From the NCBI RefSeq assembly GCF_019711495.1, contig NZ_JAIGNM010000001.1:868001-932000 (forward strand): a stretch of 64,000 nucleotides of DNA, read 5' to 3'. The position numbers and the translations under genes were made by a program. Within the stretch, counting starts at the first letter, position 1; each line of letters begins with the position of its first letter. This DNA comes from Qipengyuania xiamenensis. GTDB lineage: Bacteria; Pseudomonadota; Alphaproteobacteria; Sphingomonadales; Sphingomonadaceae. Shown piece by piece: positions 26,747 to 35,826 of the stretch. The notes under the pieces are model-generated. The model ran no database searches. It was not told where the DNA came from and saw only the letters and a list, made by a program, of their open reading frames with translations.

Positions 26747-27421
26747 TTAGCCGCCGCGGCTTGCAGCCTTGGTTCCGGCAGCGCCCGTGCGGCTGGAGAC
26801 GCTCCAGCCGCGGCTCTTCTCACCGAAACCGCCGGCCTTGGCCATTGCCGAGGCAGCTTTCACCTTCGGAATGCTGCGAGCCTTTTCGAAGGCGCGTGCA
26901 CCGGCGTAATACTTACCCGGCGAACCGGCATAGCCCAGACGGACGCCGCGGCTGGTCTGGTAACCGCCACCCGGCGCGGAAAAGGCCGGCACCGGACGCG
27001 GGTTCGAGCGGCTCCAGAGGAATGCCGCCACGAAGGGCGAGAAATGGCTGCGACGGCTGCTGGTTTCCTGCTGTCCGGCGCCTTCCTCGACGCATTTGCC
27101 CGCGCCGTACTGCGCCTCGCAATCGGCCAGCGCTTCGAAACGCGGAGCTTCTTCCTTGGCGGTCGCAACCGCTTCTTCGCGCATATCGGCACATTCTTCA
27201 CGGCTGAGGCCGGTTTCCTTGGCGCAGGCGAAGACGTTTTCGAAGACCTGGACTTCCTGTCCGGTCTCGGCATTTGCCACCTGCATCGGCGCAACGGTCT
27301 GTTCGGCAGAAGCCTCGCCGCAGCCCGACAGAAGCGCACCGCTACCCAGCGCTGCCATGGTCGTCAGTGCGACCTTGCCGGAGCGCTTGCTGCGCTTGGT
27401 GCGAAAAGCCGAATTCGTCAT
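26747..27421 (-). CDS. DUF1190 (YgiB-type) lipoprotein
   Basis: A 224-residue envelope protein of the DUF1190/YgiB family. After a basic start (RTKRSKRSGKVAL), the lipobox LLSGCGEA puts the acylated Cys near residue 34. The body includes several further Cys (VFACAKETGLSREECADM, DCEAQYGAGKCVEEGAG) and a Gly/Ser/Arg-rich, low-complexity C-terminus. Function is unknown. In many bacteria it is encoded with a glutathionylspermidine-synthase-like protein; here that partner is divergent, 84 bases away. Confidence 0.87.
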   Translation of the reverse strand: MTNSAFRTKRSKRSGKVALTTMAALGSGALLSGCGEASAEQTVAPMQVANAETGQEVQVFENVFACAKETGLSREECADMREEAVATAKEEAPRFEALADCEAQYGAGKCVEEGAGQQETSSRRSHFSPFVAAFLWSRSNPRPVPAFSAPGGGYQTSRGVRLGYAGSPGKYYAGARAFEKARSIPKVKAASAMAKAGGFGEKSRGWSVSSRTGAAGTKAASRGG

Positions 27422-27505
27422 TGGATGTCCCCAGTTTCCCGTTATGTTGATGGGCATACAGGGAAATTCCTGACAAATTCTTTGCGACGGGGGCGCAGCC
27501 GCGAA

Positions 27506-28672
27506 ATGTTGAGAAAAACGGTCGAAGAACGGCCCAATTGGCAGGACATTGCTCAGGCCAACGGATTTATTTTCCATCACGTCGACGGCGATCTTTACTG
27601 GGACGAGCGCGCCTGCTGGCAATTCACGCTCGACGAGGTCGAAAACCAGATCGAAGATCCCTCGACCGAACTCTATGCCCTGTGCCTCCAGCTGGTAGAC
27701 GAGGCTTGCGACAGCCAGCAGCTGATGGAACGCCTCGCCATCCCCGAGGACATGCGCGACATCGTCGCCAACAGCTGGCGCGACGGCGATCCCTCGCTCT
27801 ACGGCCGTTTCGACTTCGCCTATGACGGCAGTGGCCCGGCCAAGCTGCTCGAATTCAACGCCGACACTCCGACCTCCATCTACGAAACCGCCTTCTTCCA
27901 GTGGGGCTGGCTCGAGGACATGATCGAGCTCGGCCAGCTTCCCCCCGATGCCGACCAGTTCAACCGCCTCCACGAGGCGCTGATCGAACGCTTCCAGGCG
28001 ATCTTCGAGAAGGACAGCCTCGTCCATTTCTCCGGCGTCGCCGACCATATCGAGGATCGCGCAACGGTCGCCTATCTCGAAGACCTTGCCGGGCAGGCGG
28101 GCATGGAAACCCGCTTCGTCGACATCTCCTCCATCGGCATGACCGAGGACGGCCGCTTCGTCGATCCCGAAGGCCTCAGGATCGGCGCGCTGTTCAAGCT
28201 CTACCCGTGGGAGGACATGCTGCGCGAAAGCTTCGCCAGGGACATCCCGGGTAGCGAGACCCTCTTCATCGAGCCTGCTTGGAAGGCCATCCTCTCCAAC
28301 AAGGCGATGCTCCCGCTCCTGTGGGAGCGCAACGAGGGCCACCCCAACCTCCTGCCCACCTTCTTCGAATATTCGCCCGAAGGCCGCGAGATGTCGCGCG
28401 GGCCCCACGTGCGCAAACCCTTCTTCAGCCGCGAGGGTGCCGACATCTCGCTCTACGACGGGCAGCAACGCCACCGCGGCCCCGACGAGGGCTATGGCGC
28501 GGAAGGCGCGATCGTGCAGGCCTACGCCCCGCTCGCCCGCTCAGGCGAGAACCACGCGGTCATCGGCAGCTGGATCGTCGGCGACGAGGCCGTCGCCATG
28601 TCGATCCGCGAGGACGCCAGCCCCATCACGAGGGACCTCGCACGCTACCTGCCGCACGTGATCCTGGGCTGA
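27506..28672 (+). CDS. Glutathionylspermidine synthase-like protein (YgiC/YjfC family)
   Basis: A 388-residue ATP-grasp ligase homologous to the C-terminal synthetase domain of E. coli Gss. It lacks the amidase half. Visible are the LLEFNADTPTSIYETAFFQ segment (substrate/Mg loop), ALFKLYPWEDM, FIEPAWKAILSNKAMLPLLW with the ATP-binding Lys, and VIGSWIVGDEAVAMSIRED. YgiC homologues are reported not to make glutathionylspermidine, so the acceptor is unknown. Divergent from the DUF1190 lipoprotein gene. Confidence 0.92.
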   Translation: MLRKTVEERPNWQDIAQANGFIFHHVDGDLYWDERACWQFTLDEVENQIEDPSTELYALCLQLVDEACDSQQLMERLAIPEDMRDIVANSWRDGDPSLYGRFDFAYDGSGPAKLLEFNADTPTSIYETAFFQWGWLEDMIELGQLPPDADQFNRLHEALIERFQAIFEKDSLVHFSGVADHIEDRATVAYLEDLAGQAGMETRFVDISSIGMTEDGRFVDPEGLRIGALFKLYPWEDMLRESFARDIPGSETLFIEPAWKAILSNKAMLPLLWERNEGHPNLLPTFFEYSPEGREMSRGPHVRKPFFSREGADISLYDGQQRHRGPDEGYGAEGAIVQAYAPLARSGENHAVIGSWIVGDEAVAMSIREDASPITRDLARYLPHVILG

Positions 28673-28865
28673 CGCTTCTTTTCGCACCTGCAAAATAACA
28701 CAAGCCAAACGCAACGCATTCGTGTAGGGGCACGCCGAACCAAGGTCGCGTGGGAGCCGGTTAGCCGGTGCGCGGGCCTTTTGCCGTCGTAGCGACCGGC
28801 CCTATCCCTCTTCCTGTTTTCGCCCCGCGGCCCGTTGCCGCGGCGCATTTGTATTGCGAGCCAAG
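28673..28865 (+). promoter_or_regulatory. Structured 193-base leader or intergenic region before the DEAD-box gene
   Basis: The gap contains a perfect 7-bp hairpin, CCGCGGC (28825-28831) with GCCGCGG (28837-28843), ending 22 bases before the ATG, and GGGCC/GGCCC pairing further up (about 28776-28803). No T-tract follows the hairpin, so it is not an obvious terminator. Long structured leaders are common for DEAD-box helicase genes elsewhere; regulation here is inference. Confidence 0.3.
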
Positions 28866-30683
28866 ATGCCTTTCGAAACCCTCCCGCCGGTAATCGGTGA
28901 AGCCCTTTCCGCGCGCGGCTATACCGCCCTCACCCCCGTCCAGTCCGCCGTCATCGAGCCCGAAGCGCAGGGGCGCGACCTCGTCGTGTCGGCGCAGACC
29001 GGTTCGGGCAAGACGGTCGCATTCGGCCTTGCGCTGTCCGAAGCGCTGTTGGCCGAAACGGGTAATATCGCCCTTGTCGACAAGCCGCTGGCGCTGGTGA
29101 TCGCGCCCACGCGAGAGCTGGCGCTGCAGGTCAGTCGCGAACTCGGCTGGCTCTATGCGGGCGCGGGCCTGCGCATTGCGACCTGCGTGGGCGGGATGGA
29201 TGCGAGCAAGGAGCGCCGCGCGCTGCGTGCCGGACCTGCCATCGTCGTCGGCACGCCGGGCCGCCTGCGCGACCATCTGGAACGCGGTGCGCTGGACCTC
29301 TCCGGCCTTGTCGGCGTGGTGCTCGATGAAGCGGACGAGATGCTCGACATGGGCTTCCGCGAGGACTTGGAAGAAATTCTCGACGCGACGCCCGAGGGCC
29401 GCCGCACGCTGCTGTTCTCCGCCACCATGCCCCGCCCCATCGAGCGGCTGGCCGAGCGTTACCAGACCAATTCGCTGCGCCTCAGCCTCGTCGGGCAGGA
29501 CCGCGGCCATGGCGATATCAGCTATCAGGCGATCACCGTGTCGCCGTCCGAAATCGAGAATGCGGTGGTGAACCTGCTGCGCTATCACGAGGCGGAGACG
29601 GCCATCCTGTTCTGCGCCACGCGCGACAATGTGCGGCGTTTCCATGCCACCCTGCAGGAGCGCGGCTTCGGCGTCGTGGCGCTGTCGGGCGAGCATTCGC
29701 AGTCCGAGCGCAACCAGGCGCTGCAGGCGCTGCGCGACCGGCGCGCGCGTGTCTGCGTGGCAACCGACGTGGCCGCGCGCGGGATCGACCTGCCGACGCT
29801 GAGCCTCGTCATCCATGTCGAGATTCCGCGCGATGCCGAGACGCTCCAGCACCGCTCGGGCCGTACGGGCCGCGCAGGCAAGAAAGGCACGGCGGCGATC
29901 ATCGTACCCTATAACCGTCGCCGCCGGGTCGAAGGCATGCTGCGCGGCGCGAAGATCGAGGCGCAGTGGATGGATGCACCCACGCCCGATATGATCCGCA
30001 AGCAGGATCGCTCGCGCCTGATGGAAATGCTCACCGCCGAGACCGAATTCGCAGAGCATGACCGCGAACTGGCCAAGGAGCTGATGGAAAAGCGCTCGCC
30101 CGAAGATATCGCGGCGGCGCTGGTGCAGGCGCACCGTTCGAAACTGCCCGAGCCCGAAGAGCTCATCCCCAACACTCCCGAAGCGCGCGACAAGGCCAAG
30201 GCCGACCGCCATCGCCCGGGTTTCGAAGATGTCGTGTGGTTCAAGATCGGCGTCGGCCGCCGCCAGAACGCCGAGCCGCGCTGGATCCTCCCGCTGCTCT
30301 GCCGCCGCGGCCACATCACCCGCAACGAGATCGGCGCGATCCGCGTCGGGCAGTTCGAAACGTGGTTCCAGGTCCCGACCAACATCGCCCCGAAGTTCGC
30401 CGAAGCCATCGCCCGCACGGCGTCGGCCGATGACGAACAGGACGCGATCCTGATCGAGGAAGCACCCGATGGTCCGCGCGTCGAGGCTCGCCAGAACCGC
30501 CGCGACCGCCATGAAGGCGGTCCGCGCGTGCGTCCCAAGCCTTTCGGCAAGGGTCCGCACAAGGGCCCGCATAAGGGCGGCCCCGGAGGCAAGAAGCCGG
30601 GCGCCCCGTTCAAGAATGGTCCCAAGCCGGGCGGCAAGAAGTTTGCCGGCAAGCGCAAGCCGGGCGGCAAGCCGCGCAGCTGA
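28866..30683 (+). CDS. DEAD-box ATP-dependent RNA helicase with DbpA/CsdA-like C-terminus
   Basis: A 605-residue RNA helicase. Motifs in order are the Q motif (YTALTPVQSAVI), Walker A AQTGSGKT, PTRELALQV, TPGRL, DEAD (VLDEADEMLDMGF) and SAT (LFSATMPRP). ATDVAARGIDLPTLSLVIH and HRSGRTGRAGKKG complete the core. A domain at about 450-525 (FKIGVGRRQNAEPRWILPLL, then FETWFQVP) matches the RNA-binding module of DbpA/CsdA. The last 75 residues are a Gly/Lys/Pro-rich basic tail with repeated PGGKK elements. It likely acts in ribosome assembly or cold adaptation. Confidence 0.94.
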   Translation: MPFETLPPVIGEALSARGYTALTPVQSAVIEPEAQGRDLVVSAQTGSGKTVAFGLALSEALLAETGNIALVDKPLALVIAPTRELALQVSRELGWLYAGAGLRIATCVGGMDASKERRALRAGPAIVVGTPGRLRDHLERGALDLSGLVGVVLDEADEMLDMGFREDLEEILDATPEGRRTLLFSATMPRPIERLAERYQTNSLRLSLVGQDRGHGDISYQAITVSPSEIENAVVNLLRYHEAETAILFCATRDNVRRFHATLQERGFGVVALSGEHSQSERNQALQALRDRRARVCVATDVAARGIDLPTLSLVIHVEIPRDAETLQHRSGRTGRAGKKGTAAIIVPYNRRRRVEGMLRGAKIEAQWMDAPTPDMIRKQDRSRLMEMLTAETEFAEHDRELAKELMEKRSPEDIAAALVQAHRSKLPEPEELIPNTPEARDKAKADRHRPGFEDVVWFKIGVGRRQNAEPRWILPLLCRRGHITRNEIGAIRVGQFETWFQVPTNIAPKFAEAIARTASADDEQDAILIEEAPDGPRVEARQNRRDRHEGGPRVRPKPFGKGPHKGPHKGGPGGKKPGAPFKNGPKPGGKKFAGKRKPGGKPRS

Positions 30684-30709
30684 ACCTGCGCGGCTGCTCC
30701 GGTCAGCCC

Positions 30710-31531
30710 CTAGTGCTTGAGCAGCAGGGGCACGCGAATGTCTGACAGCATCGCGCGGGTTACGCCGCCGAAAATCCATTCGGAAATACGCGTGCGGCCG
30801 TAGGCGCCCATCACGACCAGCCCGACGTCACGCACGTCGGCGGCGTTCTTGAGCGCATGCGCGGTGCCCTCATCGCCCTCGTCGACTTCGACGACTTCGC
30901 ACTTGATGCCGTAATGCGAGAGGTAGTCGGCCCCGCGTGTCGGCGGCAGGTCCAGCGTGTCCTTCTTTCGTGATTTCTTCGTGCGTATGCTGACGAGATA
31001 GACCGAACTTGCCCGCTTCAGGAGGGGCAGCGCAGCGCGCAGGGCGTGGCTGGCCTCTGCCGAACCGTCCCATGCCACCAGCGCAGGCTTGTCGAAATCG
31101 AGCCGCTCGCAATCGTCGGGCAGGACCAGCACGGGGCAGCCAGCCGTGACTGCCAGTTCACCGGCCGTGAAGGACGGAACCTTGCCGCGGGTGGTCGGAT
31201 CGCGCTCGCCCAGGACGATTAGGTCGGCCAGCGACGAGTTCTGGAGCAGGGCCAGCGATACCGGCCCGGCCTTATCGATCCAGTCCCACCGCACGTCCTC
31301 GTTGGCGAGGTCCTTCTCGGTCTCCTCGCGCAGCTTGCGCGCTTCTTCGCGCCAGACAGGGACCATGGCAGCAAAGGCCGCGCCATAGGGATCGGCGCTT
31401 GCCGCGGCCTCGTAAGGAACGGCATTCAGCAAGGTCAGGTGACCGTCGAATGCCCGCACGAGGTCCAGCACCACGTCGAGACGTCGCGAATGGCCTTCGT
31501 CGGAATGGGCGTTGAAGAGTATCGCTTTCAT
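30710..31531 (-). CDS. Universal stress protein, tandem UspA domains
   Basis: A 273-residue protein with two Usp folds. The first (about 1-145) is degenerate but has DLIVLGERD and VTAGCPVLVLPD. The second (about 155-273) starts PALVAWDGSAEASHALRAALP and ends with the ATP-binding pattern VVMGAYGRTRISEWIFGGVTRAMLSDIRVPLLL (G-2x-G-9x-G type). Tandem Usps act in stress survival and low-oxygen persistence. A FixK/FNR-like box lies 87 bases upstream. Convergent with the helicase gene. Confidence 0.92.
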   Translation of the reverse strand: MKAILFNAHSDEGHSRRLDVVLDLVRAFDGHLTLLNAVPYEAAASADPYGAAFAAMVPVWREEARKLREETEKDLANEDVRWDWIDKAGPVSLALLQNSSLADLIVLGERDPTTRGKVPSFTAGELAVTAGCPVLVLPDDCERLDFDKPALVAWDGSAEASHALRAALPLLKRASSVYLVSIRTKKSRKKDTLDLPPTRGADYLSHYGIKCEVVEVDEGDEGTAHALKNAADVRDVGLVVMGAYGRTRISEWIFGGVTRAMLSDIRVPLLLKH

Positions 31532-31617
31532 GGCAGGTCTCCCGGCTGTGTTCGGCTGGGCAACGACTCGCCCGAGCCTTCTGCGATGCAGCCTACACCT
31601 CCAGGGCCTGCCGATAT

Positions 31618-31631
31618 TTGATCGAGCGCAA
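31618..31631 (-). promoter_or_regulatory. FixK/FNR-like operator upstream of the usp gene
   Basis: TTGATCGAGCGCAA reads as TTGA-N6-GCAA, fitting the FixK2 consensus TTG(A/C)-N6-(T/G)CAA. It is centred about 93 bases upstream of the usp ATG, allowing an activator position near -41 and a leader of about 50 bases. A chance match is possible. The remainder of the 280-base gap 31532-31811 shows only one 6-bp hairpin (CCAGTC/GACTGG, 31695-31710). Confidence 0.4.
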
Positions 31632-31811
31632 ACTGGCGCCGCAAAGCTCGCAGCACTCCGGACTGGGGCAGTGGGCGGTGGACAGTTATATCGGCCAGTC
31701 GGGTGACTGGTGCCGGCCTGGGTTTTGACGGCAATTTCGTTTTCGTCGCACCCTACGCGGGCCGCTTCTTGTCGATCTCGTCCCCGGGATGGGGCTTGCC
31801 GAGCATGCGAC

Positions 31812-32477
31812 TCAGCGCTTTTTCGAAATCAACCGCACGAGCACGTAAGCGATGCCGCCTGCCGCCGGTATCCCCAGCGTCGCGATGAGCATCAGCCGCT
31901 CCGGATCGCTGGCGCCGATCGCCCCGCCCAGCCCGGTATAGGCCAGCGCGAGGACGAGGTTCGCGCTGCCAATCGCCAGCAGGAAACGGCGGAAGGAATA
32001 GCGGGCGATGCCTGCGGCAACGAGGATCACCTCGCCCAGCACGGGCACCGGCCGCGTCGCGAAGAGCAGGAGCGCGGATATGCGCGCGGCGCGACCTTCG
32101 GCTGCCGCGAGGTCGTCCGCCCCGAGCAGGCGCCGGGCGAGCGGCCTGCCGGCAAAGCGCCCGATCGCATAGGCGATACAGCTCGCGACCATGATGCCCA
32201 CCCACGTCGCGGCAGCGGCCAACGGCCAGTCCAGCGCCGAGCCCGCCAGGGCCCCGACGAGCCCATGCGGTATGATCGCCACACTATCGAGCGCGAGGAG
32301 CATGATGACGGCTAGGAATGCCGCCGCCGCGCTTTGCGATCCGAGATTTCGGGCGATGTCGACCAGTTGGTCGCCGAAGGGCAGGATGATGAGGATAGGG
32401 AGGACGAACAGGACCGCCGCAATCCCGCCGATCCTGAGCCAGCGCCGCAGCGGAGTGAGCTTCTCACCCTCCTGCAT
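31812..32477 (-). CDS. VTT/SNARE-associated-domain (DedA-superfamily-like) membrane protein
   Basis: A 221-residue inner-membrane protein with about five hydrophobic segments. The central portion resembles the VTT domain of TVP38/DedA proteins: ALDSVAIIPHGLVGALAGSALDWPLAAAATWVG, then SCIAYAIGRFAGRPLARRLLG and the re-entrant FATRPVPVLGEVILVAAG. DedA relatives take part in lipid flipping and membrane homeostasis; the role here is not shown. ATG 32477 overlaps the end of uvrC by 14 bases, so it is co-transcribed with it. Confidence 0.8.
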   Translation of the reverse strand: MQEGEKLTPLRRWLRIGGIAAVLFVLPILIILPFGDQLVDIARNLGSQSAAAAFLAVIMLLALDSVAIIPHGLVGALAGSALDWPLAAAATWVGIMVASCIAYAIGRFAGRPLARRLLGADDLAAAEGRAARISALLLFATRPVPVLGEVILVAAGIARYSFRRFLLAIGSANLVLALAYTGLGGAIGASDPERLMLIATLGIPAAGGIAYVLVRLISKKR

Positions 32478-34431
32478 GGTAGAAGTCGTAGATCTGCTGT
32501 GCCACGCCCTCGCTTATGCCCGGCGCTCGCTTGAGATCGTCAAGCGCGGCAGCACGAACCTTCCCGGCAGTGCCGAAATGCAGCAGCAAGGCACGCTTTC
32601 GTGCAGGACCGATGCCCGGGATCTCGTCGAGCGGCGATGCGGTGATCGCACGGCTACGCTTGGCGCGGTGGGCGCCGATGGCGAAGCGGTGGACCTCGTC
32701 GCGCAGGGTCTGGAGATAGAACAGCAGCTGCGAATTGACCGGCAGCGTCTTTTCTCGCCCGTCGGGGAAGTGGAACACCTCGCGCCCCTCACGACCATGA
32801 TGCGGCCCCTTGGCTATGCCGATGACCGGCACGTCGTCCGCGATACCGAGGTCTTCGAGAACCGCCATCACGCTCGAAACCTGACCCTTGCCGCCGTCGA
32901 TCAGCAGCAAGTCCGGCCAGATCGCCTCGTGGCCTTTCCCCTTGGGCGGGTTCTCGTCGTCGCGTTCGCTTTCGGCGAGCTTGCGGAAACGGCGGGCCAT
33001 GACTTCGCGCATCATGCCGAAATCGTCGTTGGTCTTGGCCTGCTTGATGTTGAACTTGCGGTACTGGCCCTTCTCGAAGCCTTCGGGCGATGCAACGACC
33101 ATCGCGCCCAGCGCCTTGTCGCCCTGGATATGGCTGTTGTCGTAGATCTCGATACGCTGCGGCACTTCGTCGAGTTCGAGGAACTCCGCCAGCTCGCGCA
33201 TGCGCTGCGCCTTGGTGCCGCTTTCGGCCAGCCGTCGCTCCAGCGCCTCGGTGGCATTGCGCGAGGCCTGCTGCATCAACTTGCGGCGGTCGCCGCGCTG
33301 CGGGATCGAGATCACGACCGCGTGGCCTGCCTTCTCGGCCAGCGCCTCGGCGATCAGCTCCTGCTCGGCCAGTTCCCGATCGACGAGGATGGTCTTGGGC
33401 GGCGGCACTTCCTCGTAGAATTGCAAAAGCACGTCGGACAGCACCTCAGGATGCTCGAGATCGCCCGTGTTCTTCGGGAAGAAGGCCTTGTGACCCCAGT
33501 TCTGCCCGCCGCGGATGAAGAAGGCCTGCACGCCGATCTGCCCGCCCTTGGCTGCAAGCGCGAACACGTCCGCATCGCCCACGCCGCTTGCATTGATCGC
33601 CTGCGAGCCCTGGATGAACGTTGCCGCGCGAAGCCGGTCGCGCAGGATCGCCGCTGTCTCGAAGTCGAGATCCTCGGCGGCCTTCGCCATCTGCTTTTCG
33701 ATATTGGCCTGCACGGCGCCGCTCTTGCCCGACAGGAAGTCTTTCGCTTCGTTGACGAGGCTCTCGTAACCCGCCTCGTCGATCCGACCGACGCAAGGCG
33801 CCGAGCAACGCTTGATCTGGTAGAGCAGGCAGGGCCGGTCGCGGTTGTTGAAGAAGCTGTCGGTGCAGCTGCGCAGCAGGAACAGTTTCTGCAGCGCGTT
33901 CAGCGTCTTGTTGACCGAGCCTGCGCTGGCGAAGGGGCCGTAGTAATTGCCCTTGGCCCGCCGTGCGCCGCGATGCTTCTGGATGCGCGGGAACGCGTGA
34001 TCGGCGCGCAGGAGGATGAAGGGGAAGCTCTTGTCGTCGCGCAGCAGCACGTTGAACGGCGGGCGGTAGCGCTTGATCAGCTGCGCTTCGAGAAGCAGCG
34101 CCTCGGCCTCCGAATTGGTCACCACGATCTCCATCGCGCGGCACTGGCTGACCATGCGCTGGAGGCGGTTCGATAGGCCCTTCACCTGCGTGTAGTTCGC
34201 GACACGCGCCTTCAGGCTGCGCGCCTTGCCGACGTAGAGCACGTCACCGCGGGTATCGAGCATGCGGTAGACGCCGGGGCGCGGTTTCAGCGTCTTCACC
34301 GTCTCGCGGATCACCGTGATCCCGGTTTCGAGATCCGGCTGCGCGCTGGCCACGACTTGGCGCGCGCGTTCCTCGTTGAAACGCTCCTTTCCTCTCGGAT
34401 CGTGGGGAGAACCTGCCTTACTGCGCGACAT
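32464..34431 (-). CDS. uvrC: Excinuclease ABC subunit C
   Basis: Makes the dual incisions in nucleotide excision repair with UvrAB. The 655-residue protein has the GIY-YIG domain (GVYRMLDTRGDVLYVGKARS, about 45-65), the Cys-containing LLYQIKRCSAPCVGRID and the UVR motif region around 225-255. The RNase H-like endonuclease domain shows RIEIYDNSHIQGDKALGAMVV and DLLLIDGGKGQVS. The C-terminal helix-hairpin-helix is IPGIGPARKRALLLHFGT. ATG 34431 was preferred to TTG 34467. The VTT gene follows with overlap. Confidence 0.96.
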   Translation of the reverse strand: MSRSKAGSPHDPRGKERFNEERARQVVASAQPDLETGITVIRETVKTLKPRPGVYRMLDTRGDVLYVGKARSLKARVANYTQVKGLSNRLQRMVSQCRAMEIVVTNSEAEALLLEAQLIKRYRPPFNVLLRDDKSFPFILLRADHAFPRIQKHRGARRAKGNYYGPFASAGSVNKTLNALQKLFLLRSCTDSFFNNRDRPCLLYQIKRCSAPCVGRIDEAGYESLVNEAKDFLSGKSGAVQANIEKQMAKAAEDLDFETAAILRDRLRAATFIQGSQAINASGVGDADVFALAAKGGQIGVQAFFIRGGQNWGHKAFFPKNTGDLEHPEVLSDVLLQFYEEVPPPKTILVDRELAEQELIAEALAEKAGHAVVISIPQRGDRRKLMQQASRNATEALERRLAESGTKAQRMRELAEFLELDEVPQRIEIYDNSHIQGDKALGAMVVASPEGFEKGQYRKFNIKQAKTNDDFGMMREVMARRFRKLAESERDDENPPKGKGHEAIWPDLLLIDGGKGQVSSVMAVLEDLGIADDVPVIGIAKGPHHGREGREVFHFPDGREKTLPVNSQLLFYLQTLRDEVHRFAIGAHRAKRSRAITASPLDEIPGIGPARKRALLLHFGTAGKVRAAALDDLKRAPGISEGVAQQIYDFYHAGG

Positions 34432-34520
34432 GGAGGTGGAGATAGTACCCAGGCCACGACTTGGCAAAGCTTGCAGCCTCTCATCCCACAGTGCACGACG
34501 GCTTGAGACAGGGAGGACCT

Positions 34521-35804
34521 ATGGAAAAGACTCAGGAATTGCCGCGCACCGTTGGATTTTGGGGTGCGGCCCTGCTTCCGGTCAACGGCATGATAGGCTC
34601 GGGAATATTTGCGCTCCCAGCAATCATGGTTGCTGCGGTCGGCAATTTTGCCCCTTGGATGATGCTTTTCGGCGCCTTGCTGATCCTTCCCCTTGTGTTC
34701 GTGTTTTCGATCCTTTCGAGCAAGTTCGACAAACATGGTGGGCCGGTCCTTTACGCCGGCAGTGCCTTCGGACCGTTTGCAGGCTTTCAGGCTGGCTGGG
34801 CACGTTATGCATCAGGCGTTGTAGCCGTTGCGGCAAATACGCAGGTAGCCATCGCCTATCTTGCTGTCCTGTTTCCCGTGCTCGAAGACCCTACACTCAA
34901 GGCGGCGGCGGTGATCGGGTTCATCATTTTCACCACGCTGGTCAATCTGGTTGGCATGCGCAGTTCCGTAGGCACTTTGGGTTTGATGACGGCCATCAAG
35001 ATCGGCCCGCTGCTGCTGCTCGTGATTGTGGGCCTCGCCACGAGGGACCCTGCGGTAGGCCTCAGCCTTCCGCAGTTCAGCCAGTTCGAAAGCGTAGTGT
35101 TGCTTACTTTCTATGCTTATATGGCTTTCGAGAACGGCACCTTCGCCGCCGGAGAAATGCGCGATCCCAAGCGCAATGTGCCCTTGGCGCTGATCACTAC
35201 GCTCATCGGGGTTGCCGGCTTCTACATGCTGATAATCTGGGCCTATTTGGCCATCGCTCCGCAGGTGGCCGGCGACGAAAGCGCCTTGGCCGCGGCGGCT
35301 GGCGATGTGATGGGTACTGCCGGGATCGTCATCATCTCGGTGGCGGCCGCCTTTTCGATTGGCGCCAATACCTTGGCCGGGGGGATCGTGACGCCCCGAA
35401 TGACCTATGCCATGGCCGAGCAAGGAACCTTACCGCAGGCCTTTGCGCATGTTTCAAAGCGCTTCCACACACCCGATGTTTCGATCCTCTTTTACGGTCT
35501 AGCGGCAATCCTCTTCAGTCTATGGGGCGGGTTCGTCGCGCTCGCTGCGGCCAGCACGCTGTCGCGGCTTGTCATGTACCTGCTATCTGCATTGGCCCTT
35601 CCCGTCATAGAGCGGCGCGAGGAAGCCAGTTCACCCTTTTGGCATTTACCACTTTCCGTGATCGCCGCGCTCTCGACATTTTGGGTGGCCAGCCATGCGA
35701 GTGCGGAGGCCTTCCGGATGATTGGCCTGATCTTGCTTGTCGGCACGGGGCTGTATTTCATCGCCGCACGCGGTGCGGCCAAGCGTTCGGTCGGCACGGA
35801 CTGA
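34521..35804 (+). CDS. APC-family amino acid permease
   Basis: A 427-residue, 12-helix inner-membrane transporter of the amino acid-polyamine-organocation superfamily. Helix 1 has the substrate-binding GMIGSGIFALPA signature. The FAYMAFENGTFAAGEMRDPKRNVP-like segment (around residues 205-228) is the conserved helix 6 / loop region. Substrate is unknown. ATG 34521 follows GGGAGG. Hand counts of the 60-base stretches at 34621, 34801 and 34921 give 52-55% G+C, lower than the usual low to mid 60s nearby, so the gene may be acquired. Confidence 0.9.
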   Translation: MEKTQELPRTVGFWGAALLPVNGMIGSGIFALPAIMVAAVGNFAPWMMLFGALLILPLVFVFSILSSKFDKHGGPVLYAGSAFGPFAGFQAGWARYASGVVAVAANTQVAIAYLAVLFPVLEDPTLKAAAVIGFIIFTTLVNLVGMRSSVGTLGLMTAIKIGPLLLLVIVGLATRDPAVGLSLPQFSQFESVVLLTFYAYMAFENGTFAAGEMRDPKRNVPLALITTLIGVAGFYMLIIWAYLAIAPQVAGDESALAAAAGDVMGTAGIVIISVAAAFSIGANTLAGGIVTPRMTYAMAEQGTLPQAFAHVSKRFHTPDVSILFYGLAAILFSLWGGFVALAAASTLSRLVMYLLSALALPVIERREEASSPFWHLPLSVIAALSTFWVASHASAEAFRMIGLILLVGTGLYFIAARGAAKRSVGTD

Positions 35805-35826
35805 TGGGTCGAGCAGGCTGCCAGCC

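Noticed and set aside
28761..30779. Minus-strand open frame of 672 codons opposite the DEAD-box gene
   Set aside because: Shadow frame; the forward gene has complete helicase motifs.
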